Positions 48,262 to 57,353 are shown, counted from the stretch's first letter. The stretch is 64,000 nt of DNA from Sinorhizobium arboris LMG 14919 (GCF_000427465.1 NZ_ATYB01000014.1:2255570-2319569); one strand, 5' to 3'. The notes: generated by a model from the letters alone, not told the origin. Made by a program: numbers and translations.

Positions 48262-48579
48262 GGCTTGTGGCCTGGCGCCCGTCGTTCATCGCGCCGCCGA
48301 CCTTCTCCCAATCCAGGAGCTTTTCATATCACCCCCCGTGAACGGGCGAGCCGAGCCACCCGTGCACCTGTTGCCGCAACGACCAGCTTTTCGCGCAGCG
48401 AAACTCGGGCGCCGAATCAAACGCGGGCTTCGGCGTGGCTGCGCGAAAACTTCGCCACCTGTACTCCTGCCGCAATACGACAACAGTTGAACCGGCTTTG
48501 CAGGCAGCCCGCCTGATCCCTCTCTCTCTCCCCGCGGGCAGGCCGCACGGAGAGAGAGTCAGGGCAAGAGGCAAACGCC
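48262..48579. other. 318-bp spacer between anti-sigma and leuA ends
   Basis: No gene; it contains the palindromic repeat at 48510-48565. The rest shows nothing I can name. Confidence 0.35.
48510..48565. repeat. RIME-like palindrome after leuA
   Basis: CCTGA/TCAGG outer arms enclose CTCTCTCTCC/GGAGAGAGAG around a GC-rich centre. It lies just downstream of the leuA stop on the minus strand and may help end that transcript. Confidence 0.6.
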
Positions 48580-50289
48580 TCACTTCCGCATCGCGTCCAG
48601 CACACGGTTGGCAGCCGAGACGATCGCCTCCAGCGAAGCGGCAACGATATTGGTGTTGATGCCGGCACCGAAGAGCTTCCCGCCCGGATATTCGACTTCC
48701 ACATAGGCGATCGCAGCGGCGTTCGAGCCGTGCTGCAGCGAATGCTCCGAATAATCCGCCACCGAGAGTTCGATGCCGAGATAAATCGACAGCGCATTGA
48801 TGAAACCGTCGATCGGACCCGTGCCCTTGCCCTCGATCTGCCTCGACTCGCCACCGTCCGTAATCTCGGCGGCAACGACACGCAAACCCTTGTGCTGGCC
48901 TGCCGGGTAGGTGTGATGGTCGACGAACTTGATGCGTGCGCCCGGCTGCTCGACATAGCTTTCGATGAAACGCTGATGAATGCGCTTCGAGGGCAGTTCC
49001 TTGCCCTCCTCGTCCGTGATGCGCTGAACTTCCTCACGGAACTCGATCTGCAGATTGCGCGGCAGATTGATACCGTAATCCTCCTGCAGAATATAGGCGA
49101 TGCCGCCCTTGCCCGACTGCGAATTGATGCGGATGATCGCCTCGTAGCTGCGGCCGACGTCCCGCGGATCGATCGGCAGGTAGGGTACCTCCCAGATCGG
49201 CTTGTTCGCCTGTTTGATCGCCTTCATGCCCTTGTTGATGGCGTCCTGATGCGAGCCGGAGAAGGCCGTGTAGACCAGTTCGCCGACATAGGGGTGGCGT
49301 TCCGGAATGACCATCTGGTTGGAATATTCGTAGACTTCCTTGATCCGCTCGATGTCCGAGCAGTCGAGCTTCGGATCGACACCCTGCGTGAACATGTTGA
49401 GCGCCAGCGTCACCACGTCGACATTGCCGGTGCGCTCGCCATTGCCGAAGAGCGTCCCTTCGACACGGTCGGCGCCCGCCATCAGGCCCAATTCGGTAGC
49501 GGCAATGCCGGTACCGCGATCATTATGCGGATGCAGCGAGACGATCAGGTTCTCGCGATTGTCGAGATTGCGGCACATCCACTCGATCTGGTCGGCATAG
49601 ACGTTCGGCGTCGCCATCTCGACGGTCGAGGGCAGATTGACGATGAGCTTGTTGTCCGCCGTCGGCCGGACGATCTCGATGACGGCGTTGCAGATCTCCA
49701 ATGCAACTTCGAGTTCGGTGCCCGTGAAGCTCTCCGGCGAATATTCGAAACGATAGCCGCCGCCGGCCTTCGCAGCCATGTCGGTGATCATCTTTGCGGC
49801 GTCGGTCGCGATCCGCTTGATGCCGGCGACGTCCTTGGCGAAGACGACGCGGCGCTGCAGTTCGCTCGTCGAATTATAGAAGTGCACGATCGGGCGATGC
49901 GCACCCTCCAGCGCCTCGAAGGTGCGCGAGATCAGTTCCGGCCGGCACTGTACCAGCACCTGCAGGGACACGTCCTCGGAGACGTTGCCTTCCTCGACGC
50001 ACCAGCGAGCGAAATCGAAATCCGTCTGCGACGCGGAGGGGAAGCCGATTTCGATCTCCTTGAAGCCCATGTCCAGCAGGAGGTGGAACATGCGCGCCTT
50101 CCGGTCGTGACCCATCGGGTCGACGAGCGCCTGGTTGCCGTCGCGCAGATCCACGGAACACCAGATAGGCGCCTCGGTGATCGCCTTTGACGGCCACGTG
50201 CGGTCCGGCAGCGCGATCTGCGGATAGGGCTGATATTTCACAGCCGCTTCGGGCATGCCGGTCTTGATGGGATGCGATTTCAAAATCAT
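48580..50289 (-). CDS. leuA: 2-isopropylmalate synthase
   Basis: A 569-residue enzyme (LeuA2-type, long form) that condenses acetyl-CoA with 2-ketoisovalerate as the first committed step of leucine synthesis. PIWCSVDLRDGNQALVDPMG holds the metal-binding region, FGNGERTGNVDVVTLALNMF and LHPHNDRGTG are conserved, and the C-terminal LeuA regulatory domain (about 435-560, GKGTGPIDGFINAL) would bind leucine for feedback. A leader ORF with a run of leucine codons precedes it at 50452-50577, so attenuation is likely. Confidence 0.95.
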   Translation of the reverse strand: MILKSHPIKTGMPEAAVKYQPYPQIALPDRTWPSKAITEAPIWCSVDLRDGNQALVDPMGHDRKARMFHLLLDMGFKEIEIGFPSASQTDFDFARWCVEEGNVSEDVSLQVLVQCRPELISRTFEALEGAHRPIVHFYNSTSELQRRVVFAKDVAGIKRIATDAAKMITDMAAKAGGGYRFEYSPESFTGTELEVALEICNAVIEIVRPTADNKLIVNLPSTVEMATPNVYADQIEWMCRNLDNRENLIVSLHPHNDRGTGIAATELGLMAGADRVEGTLFGNGERTGNVDVVTLALNMFTQGVDPKLDCSDIERIKEVYEYSNQMVIPERHPYVGELVYTAFSGSHQDAINKGMKAIKQANKPIWEVPYLPIDPRDVGRSYEAIIRINSQSGKGGIAYILQEDYGINLPRNLQIEFREEVQRITDEEGKELPSKRIHQRFIESYVEQPGARIKFVDHHTYPAGQHKGLRVVAAEITDGGESRQIEGKGTGPIDGFINALSIYLGIELSVADYSEHSLQHGSNAAAIAYVEVEYPGGKLFGAGINTNIVAASLEAIVSAANRVLDAMRK

Positions 50290-50408
50290 GTGCAGCTTCT
50301 CTTCGTCACTGGAGCGTAGCCTGCCGCATGCAATAACCGATCATTCGGGACATTGCGATGGCGATGCCGCGGGGGCCGCGCGATTTGGTTCAGCTTTTCT
50401 GGATTTTC

Positions 50409-50469
50409 GAGGAGCAGGCGCCGGCAAGGCTTTTCGGCCGCCGGGCGCTCCTCAGCGAACCCGGCAACC
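50409..50469 (-). promoter_or_regulatory. leu attenuator hairpins (competing stems)
   Basis: After the Leu codons, GGTTGCCGGG (50469-50460) can pair with CCCGGCGGCC (50445-50436) over 10 bp with two G-T pairs. Alternatively GAGGAGC (50453-50447) pairs with GCTCCTC (50415-50409), with CCGGC/GCCGG inside it. The two are mutually exclusive and the first overlaps the leader stop. No clear U tract follows the second, so termination may be Rho-dependent or control may act on translation. Confidence 0.5.
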
Positions 50470-50577
50470 GCGGATAAGGCCGAGAAGAAGAAGCGAGGCG
50501 AAGGCGCGCGAAGGAGCACGATGGGCATCGTGTCCGGAAAAGATCGCTGCGATCTTATGTGCGTTCGCCTGAGTCAT
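50452..50577 (-). CDS. leuL: putative leu leader peptide (leuL)
   Basis: A 41-codon ORF upstream of leuA. Its codons 29-34 read CTT CTT CTT CTC GGC CTT, giving SLLLLGLIRGC, the classic signature of a leucine attenuator. The ATG lies 9 nt after a -10 box, so the message could be leaderless, like trpL. The stop is inside the first attenuator stem. The N-terminal 28 codons are not Leu-rich. It is identified here by reading the sequence; a shorter start is possible. Confidence 0.6.
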   Translation of the reverse strand: MTQANAHKIAAIFSGHDAHRAPSRAFASLLLLGLIRGCRVR

Positions 50578-50586
50578 GGAAAAAGC

Positions 50587-50615
50587 CTATACACGGCTTG
50601 GTAAAGCTGAGCAAG
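50587..50615 (-). promoter_or_regulatory. candidate promoter of leuL-leuA
   Basis: CTTGCT, 17 nt, GTATAG, then 9 nt to the leader ATG. This is the same geometry as at trpL. Confidence 0.55.
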
Positions 50616-50704
50616 AGTGCCCCTCTCCTCGGGCTTAACCCGGGGACTAGCCCTCTCCCCGCGCGGGGGAGAAGGCGCCGGCAGGCGGATGAGGGGCGGA
50701 CACT
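50616..50704. repeat. RIME-like palindromic repeat between leuA leader and clpP
   Basis: AGTGCCCCTC and GAGGGGCGGACACT close the element; inside are GGGCTTAACCC and CTCTCCCCGCGCGGGGGAG hairpins. It lies immediately downstream of the clpP stop. Confidence 0.65.
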
Positions 50705-50715
50705 TGCCGCCTGCT

Positions 50716-51303
50716 CTAAATCTCCGCAATGGAGGTGATGATCCGCGAGACGAGCCCGTAGGCTTTCGCCTCTTCCGCACCGAGCCAGTAGTCGCGATCC
50801 GTGTCCTTGGCGATCTTCTCGACAGGCTGTCCGGTCGCTTCGGAGAAGATACGGTTCAGACGCTCGTTCATCTTGATGATTTCGCGTGCCTGGATCTCGA
50901 TATCGGAAGCCATGCCGCGTGTGCCGCCCGAGGGTTGGTGCAGCAGGAAGCGGGTGTTCGGCAGGCACAGGCGCTGCTCCTTGGGCGCGGCGACATAGAT
51001 GAGTGCGCCGGCGGACGCAACCCAGCCGGTGCCGATCGTCCAGACCTTCGGCTTCACGAACTTGATCATGTCGTGGATGCTGTCGCCGGATTCGACATGG
51101 CCACCGGGCGAGTTGACGAAGAGGCGGATATCGTCGTCGCTGGCCGCGGCAAGCGCCACGAGCTGCGAGCAGACCTTCTGCGCCAGTTCCTGGGTAATCG
51201 TTCCGTAAATGAAAATCGAACGCGACTTGAAAAGGTTCGCCTCCGTCTCCTTGCCCAAGGGCAATTCGGTCTTCTTTTCTTCCTGGTCGTCGTCGTTCCG
51301 CAT
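50716..51303 (-). CDS. clpP: ClpP-family protease paralogue
   Basis: A 195-residue serine protease of the ClpP fold. The triad appears as Ser97 in [10 protein letters not shown] (the canonical motif is ASMGA), His122 in FLLHQPSGG and Asp171 in [30 protein letters not shown] is also family-typical. It starts with the acidic tail [11 protein letters not shown]. Rhizobia carry several clpP genes, and the main one is beside clpX; this one is isolated, so it is a secondary paralogue, perhaps clpP3. Partner ATPase unknown. Confidence 0.85.
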   Translation of the reverse strand: MRNDDDQEEKKTELPLGKETEANLFKSRSIFIYGTITQELAQKVCSQLVALAAASDDDIRLFVNSPGGHVESGDSIHDMIKFVKPKVWTIGTGWVASAGALIYVAAPKEQRLCLPNTRFLLHQPSGGTRGMASDIEIQAREIIKMNERLNRIFSEATGQPVEKIAKDTDRDYWLGAEEAKAYGLVSRIITSIAEI

Positions 51304-51500
51304 TCTTCGGACTCCTCATGAAATGTCTTCCAACCAGATAATGCGACTCGACGGCGAAAACAATGCAAACGGCGGCGTTAACACGGTTCGAACCGCCGGC
51401 CTCGGCACGATGGTAAACAGGGCCCGCCAAATGACGTATGGACAGCCGGTCGAAGCCCAATAAGATCAGCGGGTCATCAATGTCCGTATTGGGGCCCAGA

Positions 51501-52079
51501 ATGAAGAAATCCGTCCTTCTCGCAGCCGCGCTCTTCGCCGCCTCCTCCGCGCCGGCCTTCGCCCATCTCGATCCAGCCGAACACGGGTCGGTAATGGCGG
51601 GCCTTTCCCATCCGCTGTTCGGAGCCGACCACATTCTTGCGATGATCGCTGTCGGCCTTTGGGCGGCTCAGATCGGCGGCAGGGCGCTGTGGATCGTGCC
51701 GGCCGCCTTCGTCGCGACGATGATGCTCGGATTCTTTCTCGCCCTGGCGGGCGCGCCCCTGCCCTTTGTCGAACCGGCCATCCTCGCCTCGGTCGTCGCG
51801 CTCGGCCTGGTCGTCGCAGTGGCTGTCCGGCTCGACGCGGCAACGGCCGCTGCCGTCGTCTCCGTCTTCGCGCTCTTCCATGGCCATGCCCACGGCGGGG
51901 AGTTGGGAATGGCCGGCGCCTGGTCGTTTGCAGCAGGCTTCGTGATCTCGACCGTTCTCCTTCACATTGCCGGCGTCGGTCTCGGCATGGGGCTCGCGCG
52001 GCTTGCGGACCGCGGCGTCGTCACTCGTGTTGCCGGCGGAATAATGGCCATCGTCGGCGCAGCCTTGATCGTCGGATGA
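51501..52079 (+). CDS. HupE/UreJ-family protein
   Basis: A 192-residue polytopic protein with a signal-like N-terminus ending AFAHLDP, followed by SHPLFGADHILAMIAVGLWA, the HupE/UreJ signature, and ALFHGHAHGGELG. About six hydrophobic segments follow. Family members are nickel (or cobalt) importers. No hydrogenase or urease gene is nearby, so the metal use is not evident. The ATG at 51501 has GGGGC upstream; it is coupled by a 4-bp overlap to the next GNAT gene. Confidence 0.85.
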   Translation: MKKSVLLAAALFAASSAPAFAHLDPAEHGSVMAGLSHPLFGADHILAMIAVGLWAAQIGGRALWIVPAAFVATMMLGFFLALAGAPLPFVEPAILASVVALGLVVAVAVRLDAATAAAVVSVFALFHGHAHGGELGMAGAWSFAAGFVISTVLLHIAGVGLGMGLARLADRGVVTRVAGGIMAIVGAALIVG

Positions 52080-52564
52080 TGCTGGTTCGCGCCGCGCTGC
52101 CGCAGGAGGCGGACGCTCTCGCTCAAATCGGCCTTGCAGCCTGGCGCAAAGGCATAAAGCCGCTTGTACCGGCACATGTTGCGGCGGCCACCGAACAGAA
52201 GAACCCGTTCCTGCCGTTCGTGCGGGAACTGGGGCCTCGGATTCTGGTCGCTGAAGTCGATGGAGAACCTGCCGGTCTCGGCGCCCGCGAGCACGATGAC
52301 GACGTCATCAGCGATATCTGGGTGGCTCCCGCCTTCGAAGGACGGGGCGCCGGATCGGCCCTCATAAAGGCGCTCGAAGCGCAAATCGCCGAGCGTGGGT
52401 ACGGGCAAGCCGCAATTCAGGTAGCGGCTCGGAACGAGCGGGCGCTTCAGCTCTATCGGCATCTCGGTTACCGGGTGCTTTGGAGGAAGGTCGCTTTCGA
52501 CCCGATACTCCAGACTGAACTGGAAAAGGTCGGCCTGTCAAAAGCACTTAGGCTCGATCAATAG
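52076..52564 (+). CDS. GNAT-family N-acetyltransferase
   Basis: A 162-residue acetyltransferase: DIWVAPAFEGRGAGSALIKALE is the acetyl-CoA motif, and IQVAARNERALQLYRHLGYR the motif B region. Two ATGs (52076 and 52079) overlap the hupE stop (ATGATG), so translation is coupled to the putative metal transporter. The substrate is unknown. It converges on the phosphotransferase gene, with 27 bp between the stops. Confidence 0.85.
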   Translation: MMLVRAALPQEADALAQIGLAAWRKGIKPLVPAHVAAATEQKNPFLPFVRELGPRILVAEVDGEPAGLGAREHDDDVISDIWVAPAFEGRGAGSALIKALEAQIAERGYGQAAIQVAARNERALQLYRHLGYRVLWRKVAFDPILQTELEKVGLSKALRLDQ

Positions 52565-52591
52565 GTCAAACCGACTGAACCGGCGGGCGGC

Positions 52592-53425
52592 TTATCCCCA
52601 GGTCAGCGGGTCCAGCCGAAGATAGAAAGCGAGACGGTCCTCGTCCGGTGCCGAGATCCCGTGAATGTCGAAGAGGCATTCCCGCGCGGTCTCCGCATCT
52701 TCCTGTCCAGTCCAGCTTTCGCGAGCGTTACCAAGGAGAAGCGAAAAATCGACGTATCGATCCGCCGTTCCGAGCCGGCCCAGGTCGATCACGCCCGTGC
52801 AGCGGTGTGTATCCGGATCGACCATGAAGTTCGGCAGACATGCGTCGCCATGGCAGACTACGAGCCCGGAAGGCTCGTCGATCAGGTGCCTCGGCAGTTC
52901 GGCCCGCAGAGCATCCAACAGGTCCACCGGCGGAGTGTTCTGATCGTCCGGGGTCAGGAAATCCGGATTGACGGCATCGCGCCGGACAACATCCGCGGCC
53001 CGGTCGAACATCGAGGCGAGCCGCCGCTCGAAGGGACAGGCTTCCGTCGGCAATTCGTGCAGCAGCTTCAATTGCCGCACGATCGACGGCCATGCTTTCC
53101 TGAGGCCGACCGCGGAGAGCTCGCTGGCCGGCACCCCCGGCAGCGCACTGATGACGAGGCATGCTTCAGTCTCTGCTGCGATCCACTCGCAGACGGAGGG
53201 CGAGCCCAGGCGGAACGGCGCCAGCCACGCGACACGATCGCGCTCGCCTTCGAGCAGTGCTACGGACTTGCCGTCCGCAATCTTCGCATAGGCGCCACCG
53301 TCGCTGCGACGATAGACGCGGTCACCGGATTCGCCGTGACGAACCGGCGTCCATTCCCGACCCGCAGGCAATTTCGGGAGCAGCATTTCGTCACCGACGT
53401 AGCGCCTGCTCATGAAACCCGCCAT
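52592..53425 (-). CDS. aminoglycoside phosphotransferase family protein (APH(3'')/APH(3')-like)
   Basis: A 277-residue kinase-like protein. The catalytic loop VCHGDACLPNFMVD and the metal-binding GVIDLGRLGTADRYVD closely resemble APH(3')/APH(3'') enzymes. The N-lobe has YAKIADGKSVALLEGERDRVAWL. The start is uncertain (53425, 53413 or 53386 in frame). It is the last gene of a set with the CDF transporter and queF. A resistance role cannot be assumed; chromosomal homologues often have unknown substrates. Confidence 0.82.
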   Translation of the reverse strand: MAGFMSRRYVGDEMLLPKLPAGREWTPVRHGESGDRVYRRSDGGAYAKIADGKSVALLEGERDRVAWLAPFRLGSPSVCEWIAAETEACLVISALPGVPASELSAVGLRKAWPSIVRQLKLLHELPTEACPFERRLASMFDRAADVVRRDAVNPDFLTPDDQNTPPVDLLDALRAELPRHLIDEPSGLVVCHGDACLPNFMVDPDTHRCTGVIDLGRLGTADRYVDFSLLLGNARESWTGQEDAETARECLFDIHGISAPDEDRLAFYLRLDPLTWG

Positions 53426-53444
53426 CGCAAGTCCGCAAGCGCCA

Positions 53445-53909
53445 TCATCCCCGTCCGCGATAGGTCGGGACGCCCTGATCGGGCAGCCAGACGCCCTCCG
53501 GCGGGTTTCCCGTCTGCCAGAAGACGTCGATCGGGATGCCGCCGCGAGGATACCAGTAGGCGCCGATCCTGAGCCACTTCGGCGAAAGCAGCGAAACGAG
53601 CCGCTGCGCGATCTCTATCGTGCAATCCTCGTGAAAGGCGCCGTGGTTGCGGAAGGAATGCAGGAACAGCTTGAGCGATTTCGACTCGACCAGCCACCCG
53701 TCCGGCACATAGTCGATGACGATGTGCGCGAAGTCGGGCTGCCCGGTCATCGGGCAGAGCGAGGTGAATTCCGGCGCCGTAAAGCGGACGACGAAATCCG
53801 TGCCGCCATGCCCGCTCGGTACTTTCTCCAGCACCGCCTCTTCCGGGCTTTGGGGCAGATCGACTTTCGTCCCCAATTGTGAAAGTCCCGATACGTCAGT
53901 CTTTGTCAT
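53445..53909 (-). CDS. queF: NADPH-dependent 7-cyano-7-deazaguanine reductase
   Basis: A 154-residue type I QueF enzyme that reduces preQ0 to preQ1 in queuosine synthesis. The catalytic Cys52 is in [15 protein letters not shown], with Asp59 and the conserved [23 protein letters not shown] and [11 protein letters not shown] follow. The start overlaps the CDF gene stop by 4 bp (ATGA). The other queuosine genes are not in this window. Confidence 0.95.
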   Translation of the reverse strand: MTKTDVSGLSQLGTKVDLPQSPEEAVLEKVPSGHGGTDFVVRFTAPEFTSLCPMTGQPDFAHIVIDYVPDGWLVESKSLKLFLHSFRNHGAFHEDCTIEIAQRLVSLLSPKWLRIGAYWYPRGGIPIDVFWQTGNPPEGVWLPDQGVPTYRGRG

Positions 53910-54826
53910 TTCCGTGATGCTCCACTCACTTTAACGCGCACCCCGTGCGCCTTTTCGCCTTCCGGTTCGACGTGAATGGCGATCTCCGCGCCCGAATGCA
54001 CGGCGCGAATCGCATCCTCGATCCGGTCGCAGATATCATGCGCGTCACCGACCGGCATCGCCTCCGGCACGACCATATGAAAGTCCACGAAGATCGCCGG
54101 GCCCGCCTGCCGTGTCTTCAGATCGTGCACGCCGAGAGACCCGCCGGCATTGGCCGCGATCGCCGCCTTGATCGCTTCCTCTTCGTCCGCCGGGACCGCC
54201 TTGTCCATCAGCCCGTCGACGGAGCGCGAAATGACCTTCCAGCCCTGGAAGAGGATGTTGCCCGCCACGATAACGGCGAGCAGCGGATCGAGGATCGCGT
54301 AGCCGGTGGCGATGGCAAGAAGAAGGCCGACGAGCACGCCCACGGAGGTCACCACATCCGAGAGAATGTGGTGACCGTCCGCACTCAAGGCCGGCGAACG
54401 GTGTCGGCTGCCTGCGCGGATAAGCACATAGGCCCAGATGGCATTAACGACTCCGGCAGCAAAATTGACGGCGAGACCGAGCGCCGGAGCATCCAGAAGC
54501 ACCGGCGCCATCATTTCGGGAATGGCTTCCCAGATGATCAGCAGCGCCGCGAGAACGATCAGCACGCCCTCGATGACCGCGGAGAAGTATTCGGCCTTGT
54601 GATGCCCGAAAGGATGGTCCGCATCCGCCGGTTTCGCCGCATAGCCGATCATCGCATAGGCGATCACCGCGGCGACCACATTGACGGAGGATTCCAGTCC
54701 GTCGGACAGGAGCGCCACCGAACCTGTCACCCACCAGGCCAGCATCTTCAGGCCCATCACCGCCAGCGACAGAGGTATGCCCCAAAAGGCCAGCCGCAGG
54801 ATGGTTCTATTGTCGGATCCGGTCAT
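53906..54826 (-). CDS. cation diffusion facilitator family transporter
   Basis: A 306-residue inner-membrane metal exporter. It has six hydrophobic segments (about 10-210) with [20 protein letters not shown] (metal site DxxxE... in TM2), [12 protein letters not shown], and [20 protein letters not shown] in TM5 (HxxxD), then a cytoplasmic ferredoxin-like C-terminal domain (about 215-300). CDF proteins export Zn, Fe, Mn or Co; which metal cannot be read. The ATG at 54826 has AGGAGG at 7 nt; the frame extends upstream without conserved sequence. Confidence 0.9.
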   Translation of the reverse strand: MTGSDNRTILRLAFWGIPLSLAVMGLKMLAWWVTGSVALLSDGLESSVNVVAAVIAYAMIGYAAKPADADHPFGHHKAEYFSAVIEGVLIVLAALLIIWEAIPEMMAPVLLDAPALGLAVNFAAGVVNAIWAYVLIRAGSRHRSPALSADGHHILSDVVTSVGVLVGLLLAIATGYAILDPLLAVIVAGNILFQGWKVISRSVDGLMDKAVPADEEEAIKAAIAANAGGSLGVHDLKTRQAGPAIFVDFHMVVPEAMPVGDAHDICDRIEDAIRAVHSGAEIAIHVEPEGEKAHGVRVKVSGASRK

Positions 54827-54880
54827 CGTCATTCCTCCTGCAGATGCAAACGAGTTGCAAATGCAAGGCCATTCAAACGC

Positions 54881-54912
54881 AAAACCGCCCGCGCGGATTT
54901 TCGCGCAGGCGG
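54881..54912 (-). terminator. intrinsic terminator after trpE(G)
   Basis: On the minus strand CCGCCTGCGCG pairs with CGCGCGGGCGG (one mismatch) over AAAATC and is followed by TTTT. It lies about 85 nt past the trpE(G) stop. Confidence 0.65.
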
Positions 54913-54995
54913 ATCGTGAGCGCCATATGGGCGATAACGGACCGCTTGTCAAACGGTCGAATGCCTCATGTCGATACAGCCGACCGCGAAAGAGG

Positions 54996-57185
54996 TCAGG
55001 CCGCCTTGATCTTCGCCCGCTTGGCAAGATGGGCCACCACGTTCTCGATCATCCGCATGCCGGCGTCGCCGCCGAGCGTCATGATCGACTCCGGATGGAA
55101 CTGCACGGCCGCCACCGGCTCCTTGCTGTGCTCTATGCCCATGATCGTACCATCTTCGCTTTCCGCCGTGATCATGAATTCGAGCGGAAGGCTGGATGGG
55201 TCGGCGAAAATCGAATGATAGCGCCCGACCGTCACCTCCTTGCCGAGGCCCGAAAAGACAATGCCGGGTTCCAGTACGCGGATGCGCGAGGGCTTCCCAT
55301 GCATCGGGACCGCCAGTTGCCGCAAATTACCGCCATAGGCTTCCGCAAGGGCCTGCAGACCGAGGCAGACGCCGAAGATCGGCAGGTCGCGCGCCCGGGC
55401 TTTCTTGATCGTGGCCTTGCAATCGAAGTCCTTCGGGCTGCCGGGGCCGGGCGAAAGCACGACGAGGTCCGGCTTGACCCGGTCGAAGATCTCCTCGGCC
55501 ACCGGTGTGCGCACGGTGGTGACACTCGCGCCCGTCTGGCGGAAATAGTTCGCCAAGGTATGGACGAAGCTGTCCTCGTGATCGACCAGCAGGATGCTGA
55601 CGCCGGCGCCGACAGGGGCGACATCGCGCGCCGCCTTGGCGCTGTTAGCGGATTTCGCGTCACGAATGGCTGCAATCATGGCAGAGGCCTTCAGTTCGGT
55701 TTCGGCTTCTTCTTCTTCCGGATTGGAATCATAGAGCAGCGTCGCGCCCGCCCTCACCTCGGCAATCCCGTCCTTGATGCGGATCGTGCGCAGGGTCAGC
55801 CCGGTGTTCATGTCGCCGTTAAATCCGACCATGCCGATCGCTCCGCCGTACCATGCCCGCGGGCTCTTCTCGTGACTCTCGATGAAGCGCATCGCCCAGA
55901 GCTTCGGCGCGCCGGTAACGGTCACCGCCCAGGCATGGCTGAGGAACCCGTCGAAGGCGTCCATATCGTCGCGCAGACGACCCTCGATATGGTCGACCGT
56001 ATGGATCAGCCGCGAATACATCTCGATCTGGCGGCGGCCGATCACCTTGACCGAGCCCGGCACGCAGACGCGGCTCTTGTCGTTGCGGTCCACGTCCGAG
56101 CACATGGTGAGCTCGGACTCGTCCTTCTTCGAATTCAAGAGCTTCAGGATCTGCTCACTGTCGGCGATCGGATCGTCGCCCCGCTTGATCGTGCCGGAGA
56201 TCGGGCAGGTTTCGATCCGCCGCCCGGAAACGCGCACGAACATCTCCGGGGAAGCGCCGACGAGGTATTCCTGATTGCCGAGATTGATGAAGAAGGAATA
56301 GGGAGACGGGTTGATCGCCTTCAGCCGGTTGGAAATCTCGGAGGGGCGGCTTTCGCAGCGTTCGTAGAACTTCTGGCCCGGCACCACTTCGAAGAGATCG
56401 CCGCGGCGGAAGCTTTCCTTGGCCTTGACGACGAGTTCGGCATATTCGCCCGGACGGTGGTCGCCGTGCGGCGGGATGCTGTCGACGCTGCGGAACGGCT
56501 CGGGAGCGATGTCGGCCGCCTTGCCCTCGGTCGAAAGGTCATCCCTGGCGAAATCGTAGCGGTCGATCCAGGCCTTTGCCGCATAGTGATCGACGACCAG
56601 AATCTCGTCCGGCAGGAAGAGAACCATGTCGCGCTGGTCGTCCGGACGCGAAAGCTTCAGTTCGATCGCATCGAACTGGAAGGCGAGGTCGTAGCCGAAG
56701 GCCCCATAGAGGCCGAGGCTCGAATCCTCCTCCGAATGGAAGAGATTCGTCACCGCGCGAAGAACCGTAAAGACCGTCGGCATCTTCGACCGCTCTTCCT
56801 CGGTGAAGACCCGATCGGGCGCGTTGATGGTAAGGTCGAGACGGCGGGCGGCAAGCGAGCCGAGCGTGATGTCGGCAACGGACTTCAGATCCTCGGCGAT
56901 CAGCGCCAGCAGCACTTCGCCGCGTTCGTTATAGGCTTCGATCCAGAGCGAGCGACCGAAGGAGGAGATGGCAAGCGGCGGGTCGACCACCGCAGTGTCC
57001 CAGCGGGTATATCGGCCGGGATATTCGTAGTTCGAGGAAAAGACCGCGCCGCGGCGTTCGTCCAGCCTGTCTACATAACCAGCGATCGCGTCGCTGTAGG
57101 ATGCCTCACGCCGCCTGCGGGTGACGACGATGCCACCCTTCGTGGTATAACGCTCCGCGCCGTCTTCCAGAATTACCGCTGCCAT
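54996..57185 (-). CDS. trpE(G): anthranilate synthase, fused TrpE(G)
   Basis: A 729-residue bifunctional enzyme. The chorismate-using TrpE part spans about 1-510 ([59 protein letters not shown]). The glutamine amidotransferase part spans about 520-725, with [15 protein letters not shown] (catalytic Cys) and [11 protein letters not shown] (His-Glu). It makes anthranilate, the first step of tryptophan synthesis. The length equals that of S. meliloti TrpE(G). It is controlled by the trpL attenuator at 57233-57344. Confidence 0.97.
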   Translation of the reverse strand: MAAVILEDGAERYTTKGGIVVTRRRREASYSDAIAGYVDRLDERRGAVFSSNYEYPGRYTRWDTAVVDPPLAISSFGRSLWIEAYNERGEVLLALIAEDLKSVADITLGSLAARRLDLTINAPDRVFTEEERSKMPTVFTVLRAVTNLFHSEEDSSLGLYGAFGYDLAFQFDAIELKLSRPDDQRDMVLFLPDEILVVDHYAAKAWIDRYDFARDDLSTEGKAADIAPEPFRSVDSIPPHGDHRPGEYAELVVKAKESFRRGDLFEVVPGQKFYERCESRPSEISNRLKAINPSPYSFFINLGNQEYLVGASPEMFVRVSGRRIETCPISGTIKRGDDPIADSEQILKLLNSKKDESELTMCSDVDRNDKSRVCVPGSVKVIGRRQIEMYSRLIHTVDHIEGRLRDDMDAFDGFLSHAWAVTVTGAPKLWAMRFIESHEKSPRAWYGGAIGMVGFNGDMNTGLTLRTIRIKDGIAEVRAGATLLYDSNPEEEEAETELKASAMIAAIRDAKSANSAKAARDVAPVGAGVSILLVDHEDSFVHTLANYFRQTGASVTTVRTPVAEEIFDRVKPDLVVLSPGPGSPKDFDCKATIKKARARDLPIFGVCLGLQALAEAYGGNLRQLAVPMHGKPSRIRVLEPGIVFSGLGKEVTVGRYHSIFADPSSLPLEFMITAESEDGTIMGIEHSKEPVAAVQFHPESIMTLGGDAGMRMIENVVAHLAKRAKIKAA

Positions 57186-57232
57186 TCGTCTTGCTCCGTA
57201 AAAGCCCGGTTTTTCCACGCGGCCCGAATACG

Positions 57233-57344
57233 AAAAAAGCCGCCTCGAAATCTCCGGGCGGCTCCATCTCTCAATCACGCATGACTGGTCAAGGCCGCCT
57301 CAGCGAGCCCACCACCAGATCGAAATGTTCTGCGTGTTTGCCAT
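57233..57344 (-). ncRNA. rnTrpL: trp attenuator transcript rnTrpL (trpL leader RNA)
   Basis: The leader begins with the trpL ATG. A GC-rich terminator forms from GCCGCC and GGCGGC (arms at 57262-57257 and 57244-57239) and ends in six T residues (57238-57233). In S. meliloti this released attenuator RNA (rnTrpL) is known also to act in trans on other mRNAs. The arrangement seen here is the same. Confidence 0.85.
57300..57344 (-). CDS. trpL: trp leader peptide peTrpL
   Basis: A 14-residue peptide, [14 protein letters not shown], with three consecutive Trp codons for ribosome-mediated attenuation of trpE(G). In S. meliloti the mRNA is leaderless, starting at the ATG, which agrees with the promoter position here (9 nt after the -10 box). 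In S. meliloti the peptide also has reported trans functions in antibiotic response; that is published knowledge, not shown here. Confidence 0.92.
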
Positions 57345-57353
57345 GGGCGGAAG

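Larger units (their letters stand above)
50290..50715. other. leuA leader region and repeat
   Basis: No conventional gene. Going from leuA toward clpP it holds the leu attenuator and leader ORF (50409-50577), its promoter (50587-50615) and a palindromic repeat (50616-50704) at the clpP end. Confidence 0.6.

Noticed and set aside
50286..50528. 80-codon minus-strand ORF starting MPIVLLRAPSPRF in the leuA leader
   Set aside because: It is another frame of the leader, without a ribosome binding site. The Leu-codon frame starting at 50577 explains the region better.
54681..57284. 867-codon plus-strand ORF antisense to trpE(G)
   Set aside because: Strong family motifs and a leader exist for the minus-strand gene. 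The antisense frame is open because of GC-biased third positions and has no domain.
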